From assembly GCF_003144035.1 (NCBI RefSeq), contig NZ_QFWT01000002.1, positions 1 to 64,000 on the forward strand: a stretch of 64,000 bases of DNA, in the 5' to 3' direction. The DNA is from Vibrio albus (GTDB lineage: Bacteria > Pseudomonadota > Gammaproteobacteria > Enterobacterales > Vibrionaceae). Position 1 is the first letter of the stretch; the number at the start of each line of letters is the position of its first letter. The notes beneath the pieces were generated by a model. It searched no databases, was not told the DNA's origin, and saw only the letters and a program-made list of their open reading frames with translations. The position numbers and the translations under genes are program-made. Shown piece after piece: positions 7,982-17,126 of the stretch.

Positions 7982-8593
7982 TTAAAAAGTAACAAGAGGG
8001 ACTGTTCCTTGCCAGCGTTGGTTTGAAGCAAAACCATAACCATTAAAGCTCTGTCCTATTTCTGGATATACAGGGAATTGACGCTGTATATGTAAAACAA
8101 ACGCATGACCTGATGACTGGCTACTGATGGGAATTTCATGGAATAACTCAAATTCCCGTTCTTCGGTTGATATCGGTGTATAAATACGGCCTTGCGTCTC
8201 GGCACGCAGCATCGAACGTTTGATTCTTCTCTTCTTCGAACCATTAAAGATTTTCTGAATCGTTTTATTAAACACAAACCGAACTTCGTCAACGTCATCA
8301 GGAACAATCTTGATATCCGAAATATCAAAAAGCCCTTCATTAACCATCGTTGAAAAGTAGGGTTGATATGATAACCCCGTCAAAATGCTTTCGTGGGGTG
8401 ATACGAACGCTATCTCATTCCCCACAGTCTTATCTGACCAATGAGGGAAACATACGCCTACGCTGTTTTTAAATACTCTATTGCGTTCATGGGACAAAAA
8501 ACCATGCATATTTGCAATACAGCGACCGGCCAAAAGTTCATTGTCAGCATGTTCCGGTATAAAGCGAATGGAGAAATAGTATCGTGGTTCCAT
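7982..8593 (-). CDS. cas6f: Cas6f (Csy4) crRNA endonuclease
   Basis: Cas6f cuts the precursor transcript at the 3' base of the repeat hairpin and stays bound to the crRNA in Cascade. The 203-aa length is normal. His30 (ANMHGF) corresponds to the catalytic histidine region of Csy4, and the basic stretch SKKRRIKRSMLRA fits the arginine-rich helix that enters the RNA groove. It overlaps cas7 by one base (TAATG-type junction) and directly precedes the array. Homology was judged from gene order, length and these motifs. Confidence 0.88.
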   Translation of the reverse strand: MEPRYYFSIRFIPEHADNELLAGRCIANMHGFLSHERNRVFKNSVGVCFPHWSDKTVGNEIAFVSPHESILTGLSYQPYFSTMVNEGLFDISDIKIVPDDVDEVRFVFNKTIQKIFNGSKKRRIKRSMLRAETQGRIYTPISTEEREFELFHEIPISSQSSGHAFVLHIQRQFPVYPEIGQSFNGYGFASNQRWQGTVPLVTF

Positions 8594-9633
8594 TACTCTT
8601 CCTTCTTATTTTTCTTACTCGCACCGCTAAACACACCACCTTTGGCTAGCACCGCCATGATGAAGTGAATGTCATTTGAAATGTCATTAGCTTTACGCAT
8701 AGACTCAATATGGTCTTCCGCCTGAGAAATCAACGAGTAAAAGTCTCGTTTTAATGAACTATGCCGCCTCGCTATCACGTATTCTTTATCTGCGCCATAC
8801 TCATTCACGCGTAAGGGTTTGTCGGCTTCTTCATCCCACCAATCATCAATAAGCTGGATGGCCGCCCCCACTTTTTGTGAATGATATGCCGCAGATTCCT
8901 CTTCTCCATTTAAAACGACTTTTGCGAGTTTTTTGGTGGGTTTACCGGATTCTTTAACATCCAAAAACTCTTGGCTAGGGTATACCTCATCACCCCAACC
9001 AACAGTTAGTTTGGCCTTGATATCCATATTGAAATATCCAGAGCGATCGGATAGTGCTTTAGTCAAATAGTCAGTTAACCCGTCTAAAGCAGATTGTGAC
9101 TTTTTATCCCACGTTCCGTACCATTCCAAGTGCCGAGCATCCGCGATCTTCCAGTTTTTCTTTTCCGTTTTTACTTCTATTTCAATATTTCGGCACTCAC
9201 GGTTACGCCATACCCAAGTCGCCATTAAAATATTCTTTGCATATCGCTTGGCAAGTTCCTTATATCCACCTAACTCTTTGTATGTTTCGGCAAGACCAGT
9301 AAGAGTTTCACGAGTGGCAGCATCGGCACAAACTTCAGGAAAGAGTGTATTAGCTCGAATACGCAGTGAAAATGCACAATAGATGTCATCAACACCAGGA
9401 GAGACGTAACACTCTTCAATATACTGGGGATTAGAGAATGCTAGATCTTGAGGAGCTACGTTCTTTGCTTTGAAGTTACCGGTGTAAGCTTCCGCATATC
9501 CACTTTTCGGCGCTCGTAAATGTGTTCGATCTATCTGGAGCGGGCACATTCTCTGATTATCATCCAGATAATAAAAATAGGCTTTACCTGGTGATAATGA
9601 ACGAACGTAATTCAACTGACTACAAAGTTCCAT
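8593..9633 (-). CDS. cas7f: Cas7f (Csy3) Cascade backbone subunit, 346 aa
   Basis: Cas7f coats the spacer, one subunit per six nucleotides, forming the Cascade backbone that in CASTs recruits TniQ at its Cas6 end. The start LNYVRSLSPGKAYFYYL and the segment around LTVGWGDEVYPSQEF match the Csy3 family style, and length is normal. It lies 6 nt after cas8/5 and overlaps cas6 by one base. With the 20-nt homing spacer, four rather than six copies would be expected on that crRNA. Confidence 0.9.
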   Translation of the reverse strand: MELCSQLNYVRSLSPGKAYFYYLDDNQRMCPLQIDRTHLRAPKSGYAEAYTGNFKAKNVAPQDLAFSNPQYIEECYVSPGVDDIYCAFSLRIRANTLFPEVCADAATRETLTGLAETYKELGGYKELAKRYAKNILMATWVWRNRECRNIEIEVKTEKKNWKIADARHLEWYGTWDKKSQSALDGLTDYLTKALSDRSGYFNMDIKAKLTVGWGDEVYPSQEFLDVKESGKPTKKLAKVVLNGEEESAAYHSQKVGAAIQLIDDWWDEEADKPLRVNEYGADKEYVIARRHSSLKRDFYSLISQAEDHIESMRKANDISNDIHFIMAVLAKGGVFSGASKKNKKEE

Positions 9634-9639
9634 AAGCCA

Positions 9640-11730
9640 CTAATTCCTTGAGTTTTTTATAAGAATAGTTTGCTCTGTTACGTCTAGCGACCAAAACGCT
9701 TGTTCAAAAAAGTGATCTCTTCCACCAAATCGAACTTCAATTGGATTGACCCGCTTTGCCAACGCGATATTGTTTTCTGCATAAGCATGCCGATTGGTTA
9801 ATCCGTTCTTTCTATTGATTGGTTTTTCCAGCAGATGAAAACCGTTCACTATCGGAATCAATGACGTATCCTTAGCTAAGGTATTTTCTAGCTCCGTCAA
9901 ACTCTGTGGCTGATAGGAATATGGGGATAACCATGTACCATACCCTGGCAACCCTTTTACCACTTGAAATAATTCCGATTTAGTTGTGTAGGTTCTCAAC
10001 CATGGAATATTTAAATCTATTTCTGGCTGCAACAACGTTCCACCGGCAAAGTTGGTTGGCAACGCTGCCTTTAATTGATCATGATAATCAGAAATTCGCT
10101 GATTGCTCTCGACCCTAATGACCAAGTCAAACACCAAATCAGCATAATCTTCACGAATAATCGTAGGTCGCTTAACCGGCGAAACTTCCCTTACTTTGGC
10201 AAGGACACTCGGTTCGGTTAGCTTTGCACTGGTTTGTACCGATTCATGACGAATGAAAAATGCGAACTCGTTGAAAGAGATTCGGCCGTGTTCATGAGGC
10301 ATCAGTGCTTCGAGTTCTTTCTGATAACGATGAATAAATCCCCATATCGCAGTCATTGATGGAGCACCTGATAAATAAGGGCAACTCAGCGCAGCAACGT
10401 CAAAGGCTCTCATCGAGGACAAATAGATATACTGAACACTGTAATTTGAAACATTTGGTAAGCTAGGTTCAGGACGACTCAATTGGGTTAACACCCAAAT
10501 CAGTTCTGTTTTTAAAACTCGCATCAATTTGGGATGGTATGCAAAACGGGAAGCGAAGCGATTGTTTTGCAACGCCAAGTTCAAGCGTTGATTTAAACTG
10601 GTTGTCAAATCTAAAAAGTCGTCTTCTTTAATGGTAAGAAACTGCTTGGCTAGCTGATCATCAAATTCGTGATTAATACCTAAAGGTTCCGTAACCAAAT
10701 TATCGCGAAGCTCAATCAATGGCAGTAGCCAGCGGGCAATTTGTTTGCGAATAATTTTAAGCTGATATTGGCGAACATGTTTTTGTGCTTTACGTGATTT
10801 CAATTGCTCGAATCCAGCTAAATGAGCCAGCACATCACAGGTTCTTTTTGAAGTCAGTTGGTAGTCATCAAAATAACGGCTGGTTCGTTCTCGGCTTGCA
10901 GCCAACGTCTGATACGAATCTGGGACTACATCAACTGGGTAATTGAGCACATTTATATGCCCACCGAGAGAACCACATAGATTACCGATACTGGCAGAAT
11001 TGGGATAACCCATGCTTTTAAAGCGAAGTGAGCATTCACGATGGCGAGATAATACTGCAATCTCTTGCTGCATCGCATGACTCACCACTGGCGTTACCGA
11101 TAGGTAATCATTCCGCCAAGGAAATCGCACTTGCTTGCTATAGCGAGAAACTTCTTCTGGGAAATGTGTGTCAGGCAATTGGCGTTCGACTAATGTTTTT
11201 AACTGAAATTGCGCTGTGGGCGTGAATCCGAATTCGGCTAAAAGTGCTTGCCAAAATTCATCACCAAGACGAATAAGGCTGAATACATTCTCCGTCTTTC
11301 CTCGCCACAGAAACGTGTTCAATAACCAGATCGTGTGTTTGTAGGCGGCTGAATTATGCGCCCAACCGTAAGCTTGTTCTAATGACTGACTGGTTAACGT
11401 TGGCGTTTCACTTGGAAGTGGTGTCGCTAAAATACGCTGATCAGCAACACGGCAATCCGGAAATTTCAGGTTATGGGTATGAAACCACTGAATTTCCTGC
11501 TCTGCTTTTGCCAGGCTTTCAGGATCAGCAAAATACCGCTCGGCCCGTGAAATATCTAACCAATCTTTCGCCACAGGTTTACCAAGAGAAAGGTTCAATA
11601 AGATGGTTAATGCCTGCTTTTCATTGCCATCAATTTCAATTGGACGGGTATAGGGCATAAATGCCTTTTTGAGTTCGCTAAAACGAAGCTTATCATCATC
11701 AATTTCAATCAATTGTTGCAGTGTCGTCAT
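9640..11730 (-). CDS. cas8f: Cas8f-Cas5f fusion, large subunit of I-F3 Cascade, 696 aa
   Basis: In I-F3 CASTs the PAM-reading Cas8f and the 5'-handle-binding Cas5f are fused into one chain of about 650-700 aa; this protein has that length and sits between tniQ and cas7 as usual. The family is divergent, so assignment rests on position, length and operon structure more than on single residues. No helicase or nuclease motif is present. Three bases separate it from tniQ, which implies translational coupling. No Cas3 exists in the window, so targets would be bound but not degraded. Confidence 0.88.
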   Translation of the reverse strand: MTTLQQLIEIDDDKLRFSELKKAFMPYTRPIEIDGNEKQALTILLNLSLGKPVAKDWLDISRAERYFADPESLAKAEQEIQWFHTHNLKFPDCRVADQRILATPLPSETPTLTSQSLEQAYGWAHNSAAYKHTIWLLNTFLWRGKTENVFSLIRLGDEFWQALLAEFGFTPTAQFQLKTLVERQLPDTHFPEEVSRYSKQVRFPWRNDYLSVTPVVSHAMQQEIAVLSRHRECSLRFKSMGYPNSASIGNLCGSLGGHINVLNYPVDVVPDSYQTLAASRERTSRYFDDYQLTSKRTCDVLAHLAGFEQLKSRKAQKHVRQYQLKIIRKQIARWLLPLIELRDNLVTEPLGINHEFDDQLAKQFLTIKEDDFLDLTTSLNQRLNLALQNNRFASRFAYHPKLMRVLKTELIWVLTQLSRPEPSLPNVSNYSVQYIYLSSMRAFDVAALSCPYLSGAPSMTAIWGFIHRYQKELEALMPHEHGRISFNEFAFFIRHESVQTSAKLTEPSVLAKVREVSPVKRPTIIREDYADLVFDLVIRVESNQRISDYHDQLKAALPTNFAGGTLLQPEIDLNIPWLRTYTTKSELFQVVKGLPGYGTWLSPYSYQPQSLTELENTLAKDTSLIPIVNGFHLLEKPINRKNGLTNRHAYAENNIALAKRVNPIEVRFGGRDHFFEQAFWSLDVTEQTILIKNSRN

Positions 11731-11733
11731 CGC

Positions 11734-12945
11734 TTACCACTCCGGTAGATAATGCATTAAACCATCGGTTTCGCTGCACATTCTGGATAATTTGAGCTCA
11801 ATAATGCTGCGTAGGGTAAAAACAGACTGATGATTTTCGATTTTTCCATGCAATTTGGGCGTGAGATGCGCTTTAAGCTGACCAAATTGATATAGCCGAA
11901 GAATCTCATCCGTAGAACATGAAAGCAGTGCAGAAGCCTCTAGCGGGCTTAATAGCATTTCCGCAATATTGGCAGCTTTTGCTCTGGGGTATTTAGCAAC
12001 CAGTTCAATAAAGTACTGAACGACCGACTGTAAAACAGGGTTTTTACCGACTTCACGGCTTGGGAGATGTCGGCACTCTTTCAATAACCCAGCAAATACT
12101 TCGCTAAAGTAGGTTTTGTGCCAAGGCTGAATCCGCAACATATCGGCCTTTGCAACAATCGCATCGAGATCTTCATTTAATCTCTGCGGCCAAGCCTCAC
12201 AACATCGCACAAAATCCTCGAAGCTAATGTTATCGACATCACCATATCGATTCACATACCAAAGCAAAAAACCAAACTGGCTGGATTGAGTCAACGGCTG
12301 ATTGAATATGCCGGATTTATCCAACTCTTCACCGGCTAACCACTGCGCCACGGTAAGCGATGCATCATTGGCTGTTTCCGCCAGACAACGAGCCAGACGA
12401 AAACCGCAGTCACAATGTTCGATAAATTCCGAATGCTGATATTCAAGTCGATTACCGCATTCTGGGCACTGGTGAACAAGCTTGCAGTGGTGCTTATGAC
12501 ATGCCTGATAGGGAATGAATTGCCACAGTTGGCGAATGTATGGGGATTCTTCCAAGCATTGAGGGCAAACCGGCGTAAAGCGTTTGCGTAAAAAGGCTTG
12601 CGGGTAATCTACGCCGAAACGATGGACTGCTTTGTATTCCGGTGAAAACGAGGCTTTGGAGTGAGCTAACGCTAATCTCAGTACACCGAAATTGGTTAAT
12701 CCGAGCAGCTTTTCTAAATCAATCAGCACGCGAACGCGCATCTGGCTGGTTGTCTGTGCTTTGTAGATATTGACTCGGCTTAGTTCAAACGGAAAAGCGC
12801 CAGGAATGGCTTCATGTTGCAGTAGGGTATTTTGCCAAATGTCCTCAGCAAAATGAGCAAATCGTTCGTAGCCTTGGTACTTGCTTAACCGCAGTAAGAA
12901 GCTTTCTAGTGATTCATCGGGGTAGAGTTCGATTTCCGTATCCAT
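11734..12945 (-). CDS. tniQ: TniQ, transposition-targeting protein linked to Cascade, 403 aa
   Basis: TniQ joins Cascade to the AAA+ regulator TnsC. The N-terminus (YPDESLESFLLRLSKYQGY) is the typical TniQ opening. A zinc-binding part follows near residues 125-190: CPQC, CHKHHC, CPEC and CDCGF. The C-terminal helices include an HTH-like stretch (EASALLSCSTDEILRLYQFG). The length agrees with I-F3 TniQ proteins of about 400 aa. It is the first gene of the tniQ-cas8/5-cas7-cas6 operon, and a 9-5-9 palindrome sits 10 bp upstream of its start. Confidence 0.93.
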   Translation of the reverse strand: MDTEIELYPDESLESFLLRLSKYQGYERFAHFAEDIWQNTLLQHEAIPGAFPFELSRVNIYKAQTTSQMRVRVLIDLEKLLGLTNFGVLRLALAHSKASFSPEYKAVHRFGVDYPQAFLRKRFTPVCPQCLEESPYIRQLWQFIPYQACHKHHCKLVHQCPECGNRLEYQHSEFIEHCDCGFRLARCLAETANDASLTVAQWLAGEELDKSGIFNQPLTQSSQFGFLLWYVNRYGDVDNISFEDFVRCCEAWPQRLNEDLDAIVAKADMLRIQPWHKTYFSEVFAGLLKECRHLPSREVGKNPVLQSVVQYFIELVAKYPRAKAANIAEMLLSPLEASALLSCSTDEILRLYQFGQLKAHLTPKLHGKIENHQSVFTLRSIIELKLSRMCSETDGLMHYLPEW

Positions 12946-12954
12946 TGTCAGCCC

Positions 12955-12977
12955 AAAACTTAGAATATCTAAGTTTT
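12955..12977. promoter_or_regulatory. Putative Xre operator upstream of tniQ-cas
   Basis: A perfect palindrome, AAAACTTAG-AATAT-CTAAGTTTT, lies 10 bp upstream of tniQ. The core ACTTAG-N5-CTAAGT recurs twice upstream of xre, so it is probably the binding site of the element's own regulator. Its position over the ribosome binding or promoter region suggests repression. Confidence 0.75.
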
Positions 12978-13051
12978 AGTATTAACGAGAAATCTGTATT
13001 GTCAAATTTAAGAAGAGCTTAGTCGTATGTTTTACCACAACAATCACAGAG

Positions 13052-14353
13052 TTACTTTCTTGAATTAAACCATTTTTTTGCCGTTGTTAAATAGTCTTCT
13101 TTATCCATCACTTTTTTAATAAATTCTTCTACTAGGGCGTGTGAATAGTAGTGATATTCTGGATTGGCATTTTTATAGTGATACTTATTGTCAGCATTTT
13201 TCCATTTATTTTTAGCAAGTACGGATTCAAAACAGTTACTGTTAATAACAGGCTTACCAGTTTTCTTACATCGACTAGTTAAATGCACCTTCAATTTTTC
13301 AACTTCATAACGTTCTAGTAATTTGTCATTTATCTCTTTGATTGCGTCTTTTCGCAACAGTGGGTGAGATTTTGATCGATCAACCGGCTTTTCAATGACA
13401 AGAGCTCGCTTTAAGCCTTCCATGCCTTCATCTGCTTTTGCAATTGTTACCGTGGTACCATCATCAGCATCTGTGGCAAAAACTAACTTAACGTTCAACG
13501 GAATCGCAAATTCAATATTATCGCTTTCTTCCACATCATGTCTTACAGTTGACGCCAAATCTAATATATCGTCAGCTATACTGCCGTAGGTAGATTTCAT
13601 AACAGCCACCGGGGGTAATTTAAACTCGCCAACAAGCGAAATCATTCCTGCATGACTACTATTTAAAAATGAAACTTCAGTAAACTCTTCAAACTTTGAG
13701 GTAAAGTTCAGCACACCAGATTGAAACACCCTTGACATAATCCCTTGGACTTCAGGCATAAGTAGATGTACAGCTTGATCACGTAAATAAACGACCTGTT
13801 CAATATTTTTCCTGACGTTTGATTGAGCTGGATATGCTTTTTCTAAACACTCTCTCAAAGAAATTGTTTCCTTTAAGCCTTTCTTACCTGCTTTTCTAAA
13901 AACTGAGGCTTCTCCATCACGTTCAATCAAGTATGCCTTTAAAAACTGTTCCCAAGCAGTACAGAAACACATAACAAACGCATCCATGCGATTCTCGAGT
14001 GACGGTCTGTTATATAATTCCAAAGCAAGCAACATATTATCTTTAGACTTACTGAGTAATGCTTTTGCCAACTTAGACTTGCAATTATGTCCAAGCCCTC
14101 TTCGGTGCTTGCTTTGAGATAATAACTTCGAAAATTCAACTTCCGATTTATCATTACAGTTTGATGCTTCATATACATTAGGGCTTGCTTCACTGATAAA
14201 ATCAGCAAGTTGCCCTTTATTCCAGTAAGTTCTAAATGTTGCCTCTTTCCAGTTGGTCGCTAACAAAATATCTTCTTTAGTAAAAGTATCGCCACTGGTT
14301 TCTTTTTTACTCAAAAAGGCATGTAACGATGCTAACGAACGACTGATTTTCAT
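13052..14353 (-). CDS. DUF3644-like protein in the type I RM operon, 433 aa
   Basis: Residues about 120-215 (MDAFVMCFCTAWEQFLKAYLIERDGE to LRDQAVHLLMPE) match the DUF3644 pattern: a helical region with a conserved tryptophan/glutamate-rich start and an RDxxxH-like motif reminiscent of HEPN nucleases. The N-terminus looks like a small winged-helix or MrcB-type module (ILLATNWKEATFRTYWNKGQL). It follows the nuclease gene by 26 nt on the same strand, so it is probably an accessory component of the RM cargo. Function unknown. Confidence 0.65.
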   Translation of the reverse strand: MKISRSLASLHAFLSKKETSGDTFTKEDILLATNWKEATFRTYWNKGQLADFISEASPNVYEASNCNDKSEVEFSKLLSQSKHRRGLGHNCKSKLAKALLSKSKDNMLLALELYNRPSLENRMDAFVMCFCTAWEQFLKAYLIERDGEASVFRKAGKKGLKETISLRECLEKAYPAQSNVRKNIEQVVYLRDQAVHLLMPEVQGIMSRVFQSGVLNFTSKFEEFTEVSFLNSSHAGMISLVGEFKLPPVAVMKSTYGSIADDILDLASTVRHDVEESDNIEFAIPLNVKLVFATDADDGTTVTIAKADEGMEGLKRALVIEKPVDRSKSHPLLRKDAIKEINDKLLERYEVEKLKVHLTSRCKKTGKPVINSNCFESVLAKNKWKNADNKYHYKNANPEYHYYSHALVEEFIKKVMDKEDYLTTAKKWFNSRK

Positions 14354-14379
14354 ATATTTCCTACGCTTTTAGTCTATTG

Positions 14380-15375
14380 TTAATTCACTTTTTCAACAAT
14401 CAAACCACTCTTCCCAACAAACTCAATAAGACGAGTGGTATTTTCTAATCCCCATTGGTTCGATATCGCTATAATTTCTCCACTTGAAAGAGTAATCAGG
14501 GAGTCTTCATCACTATGAAATCGGCGAATTCGTCCTTGAGGAATATCTTCTGCGAGAATAGCAATCCGACGACGAACCGTATCATTAAAGGATACTAAAA
14601 CTCGCTCTAAAGAGGTTGGCTGATTCTTCTCAATCCAGTCAGTAACAAGTGCTAAAGCTAAATGACGCTTATTGTAGGTTTGCCCTTTATAACTGTACTC
14701 AGAATAATCCTTTTCGCTTTTCTGACTACTCGAACGCTGCTCTGCTCGTTTTTCTCTGAATTTAACCTGATATTCTTCTGCTTCTGGCACCGGAATAATC
14801 TGACTAGCATCAATCAGCACATCGCCTTTGTACTTGTACGGGGTTAAACGCACGCAACTGATATCGATGCCTTTATCACGCAACCACAAGACAGAGGTGG
14901 TGAGTTCTTTACCGAAGTCTGCTGAGGCTAAAACAATCCGCACATCATTCCCAAAATCATCGAGGCTGCTTTCGTCGAGATCGACGAAATCAAGGATGGT
15001 TTCTCGTGCATTCAGTTCAGAGCCTTCTTTTTGCAGGTATTGAGCAAAATACTCACACGCTTTATCAAAGGTCATTGTCGAAATCATTGCTGCATAACGA
15101 AGTGCTTGAAGCTCCATATGCGCACCAACTTCATCACGTTTTAGTTCGATTACCACTAAATTGGCATTCTTATCGATTGCCAATAAATCAATACGGCGGC
15201 GGCTATCTTCCCAGTCAGAGAACTCTTCTGATATCACCAAACAATCAGGTGCAATCGCATCAATACAACGCTTCAAAGCCTCTTGAAGATCCTGACGCTC
15301 TTGCAGCCCTTCGGCTGAAAAGCTGGTTGGCGACAGTGCGGTGAGATGTTTATTTGAAATGTTGTATAGGCTCAT
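14380..15375 (-). CDS. PD-(D/E)XK nuclease-like protein in the RM operon, 331 aa
   Basis: The segment RRRIDLLAIDKNANLVVIELKRDEVG (residues about 60-85) has the D...ExK core of the PD-(D/E)XK nuclease fold, followed by a helix with aligned hydrophobics (ELQALRYAAMIS). This resembles DUF91/NucS-like endonucleases. The start lies 3 nt beyond the hsdS stop, so translation should be coupled. It may add a second nuclease to the restriction cargo; that is inference from context. Confidence 0.7.
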   Translation of the reverse strand: MSLYNISNKHLTALSPTSFSAEGLQERQDLQEALKRCIDAIAPDCLVISEEFSDWEDSRRRIDLLAIDKNANLVVIELKRDEVGAHMELQALRYAAMISTMTFDKACEYFAQYLQKEGSELNARETILDFVDLDESSLDDFGNDVRIVLASADFGKELTTSVLWLRDKGIDISCVRLTPYKYKGDVLIDASQIIPVPEAEEYQVKFREKRAEQRSSSQKSEKDYSEYSYKGQTYNKRHLALALVTDWIEKNQPTSLERVLVSFNDTVRRRIAILAEDIPQGRIRRFHSDEDSLITLSSGEIIAISNQWGLENTTRLIEFVGKSGLIVEKVN

Positions 15376-15378
15376 AAC

Positions 15379-17124
15379 TTATATCACCTGTTCGACAATA
15401 GCATCAGTAAAAACAAGCTGGGTAGCTTGAGACTTGCTAAATGAAAACTTCAGCAAATCACATACCCTTAATAGTTCATCTATTTTTGAAGCAATTCTAA
15501 AACGTTCTTGTTTTGGCGGTAATGGCAAAAACATATCCCCAACATCACTCAATCGGAAACTATTCTTTATTCCACGCTGTGGTGCATCAAATTGAAATTT
15601 AGCCCAAGGCGATCTCATGAATTCAGGAAAGTACCTGTCCTTACATTCCGGCATAAATCTCAGCAAACATGTGTGTTGATTTATATAAGCTTCACCAAAG
15701 TTTTCTGGTATCAGCCCTAGATTGCCAACATCACCGGTAATTGAAATTAGTAAATCATTAGCTTCAAGCTTGGTGCGTGAACCTTCACCTCCCTCAGGTG
15801 GATGAACATACCGTAAATTATCCAAACGCAAATCATAGCTTCCACGAGATAGATTACCCATAGTTACAAACAAAGCACCAGTCTCAGAATAATACCTGGC
15901 CCAGTCTCGTGAACCGGATGTAGTGAACATTGCCACATCTTGAACACGACACCACTCCCACCCATTCGGCAGTTCAAACGGCTTTTCATCATCGGCAATC
16001 GGCGGCAACGCTTTTTGTTTTTTGATTTTCTTATCTTTCACCAACTGAGCTTTTTCTTTGGCGATACGCTTAAGTAGCTCTGATGCAGGTTCATCCGCAG
16101 GATTTTGCGCTACCAGTTTACCCATAACCGCTAGTTGCAGAATGGTTTGTTTAAGCTGGTCGATGCTATCTTCGGTGGTGAATAGGGTATCGAAATGGGC
16201 GCTGATGCGCTGCCAGTTTTCCATTAACTCTTCAGCATTTTTGCTGTTGGTTAAGGTTGCCAACAGGGTTTCTACCAACACCTGATGCGCTGCAATACTG
16301 GCTTCGGTTTGCTGTTCCAGTTGGTCGCAGAGCTTCATTAATTCATCGACTTTGGCGACGATGCGGTGTTGTTCTTTTTCTGGAGGTAACGCAGTGACTG
16401 TATTTATAATCTTTTCACGAGAAATATTTGGCTGAGCACCACCCGCCCCCATACCAACCAATCTCGACTTGTATGCTTTAAGCAAAAGTAACAAGTAAGT
16501 ATTGACGAGACCGGTGAATGGCGTACATGCACAAACTGCTTGATTAGTCGTAGCTCTTACAGACAAAATTGATGTCTTACCAATTGTTGCTCCATACATA
16601 GCAACTAAAACATCACCAATATTGTTATATCTTACCGATGTTTCTTTTAACGCTAGTTCAGTAATATATTCTTCTGATTCAGATATATAATCTTGATTAA
16701 GCTCACCAGACTTAAACCAAGGGATTTCACCGCCATAATATTCAGAAATACTTCTCTTCGGAGTTGAACCAGAACCCCATTCTCCTAAATCATTTAAACG
16801 AACCCACTTCCACCCTAGGGGGAGTTCAAAAAACATTTCATTTTCAGAAATATATTCTAATTTTTTGGGCTTCTTGATTTTCTTTTCTTTTACTAATTGA
16901 GTTTTTTCTTTCTCAATTCGCTCAAGCAACACCGAAGCAGGCTCATCATTTGGATCTTGCGGCACTAACTTACCGCGCACTGCCAATTCTAAAATCAACT
17001 CGCGCAGTTTTTTAATGCCATATAAATCGAGCTTGCTGCTGGTACCACGACCTGCCGTTGATTTGGTTTGTACCGCAGATGTCCAGATATCAATATGTTG
17101 AGTAATCAGGTTTTCTACAGACAT
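15379..17124 (-). CDS. hsdS: Type I restriction-modification specificity subunit HsdS, 581 aa
   Basis: HsdS chooses the bipartite DNA site recognised by the methyltransferase and restriction complex. Two target recognition domains are visible: one opening LPLGWKWVRLNDLGEWGSGSTP and one opening LPNGWEWCRVQDVAMF. Each is followed by a conserved helical spacer (PPEKEQHRIVAKVDELMKLCDQLE and PPKQERFRIASKIDELLRVCD). Two bases separate it from hsdM. The product is longer than the usual 400-450 aa because of an N-terminal helical extension and a longer inter-domain linker. Confidence 0.93.
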   Translation of the reverse strand: MSVENLITQHIDIWTSAVQTKSTAGRGTSSKLDLYGIKKLRELILELAVRGKLVPQDPNDEPASVLLERIEKEKTQLVKEKKIKKPKKLEYISENEMFFELPLGWKWVRLNDLGEWGSGSTPKRSISEYYGGEIPWFKSGELNQDYISESEEYITELALKETSVRYNNIGDVLVAMYGATIGKTSILSVRATTNQAVCACTPFTGLVNTYLLLLLKAYKSRLVGMGAGGAQPNISREKIINTVTALPPEKEQHRIVAKVDELMKLCDQLEQQTEASIAAHQVLVETLLATLTNSKNAEELMENWQRISAHFDTLFTTEDSIDQLKQTILQLAVMGKLVAQNPADEPASELLKRIAKEKAQLVKDKKIKKQKALPPIADDEKPFELPNGWEWCRVQDVAMFTTSGSRDWARYYSETGALFVTMGNLSRGSYDLRLDNLRYVHPPEGGEGSRTKLEANDLLISITGDVGNLGLIPENFGEAYINQHTCLLRFMPECKDRYFPEFMRSPWAKFQFDAPQRGIKNSFRLSDVGDMFLPLPPKQERFRIASKIDELLRVCDLLKFSFSKSQATQLVFTDAIVEQVI

Positions 17125-17126
17125 GC

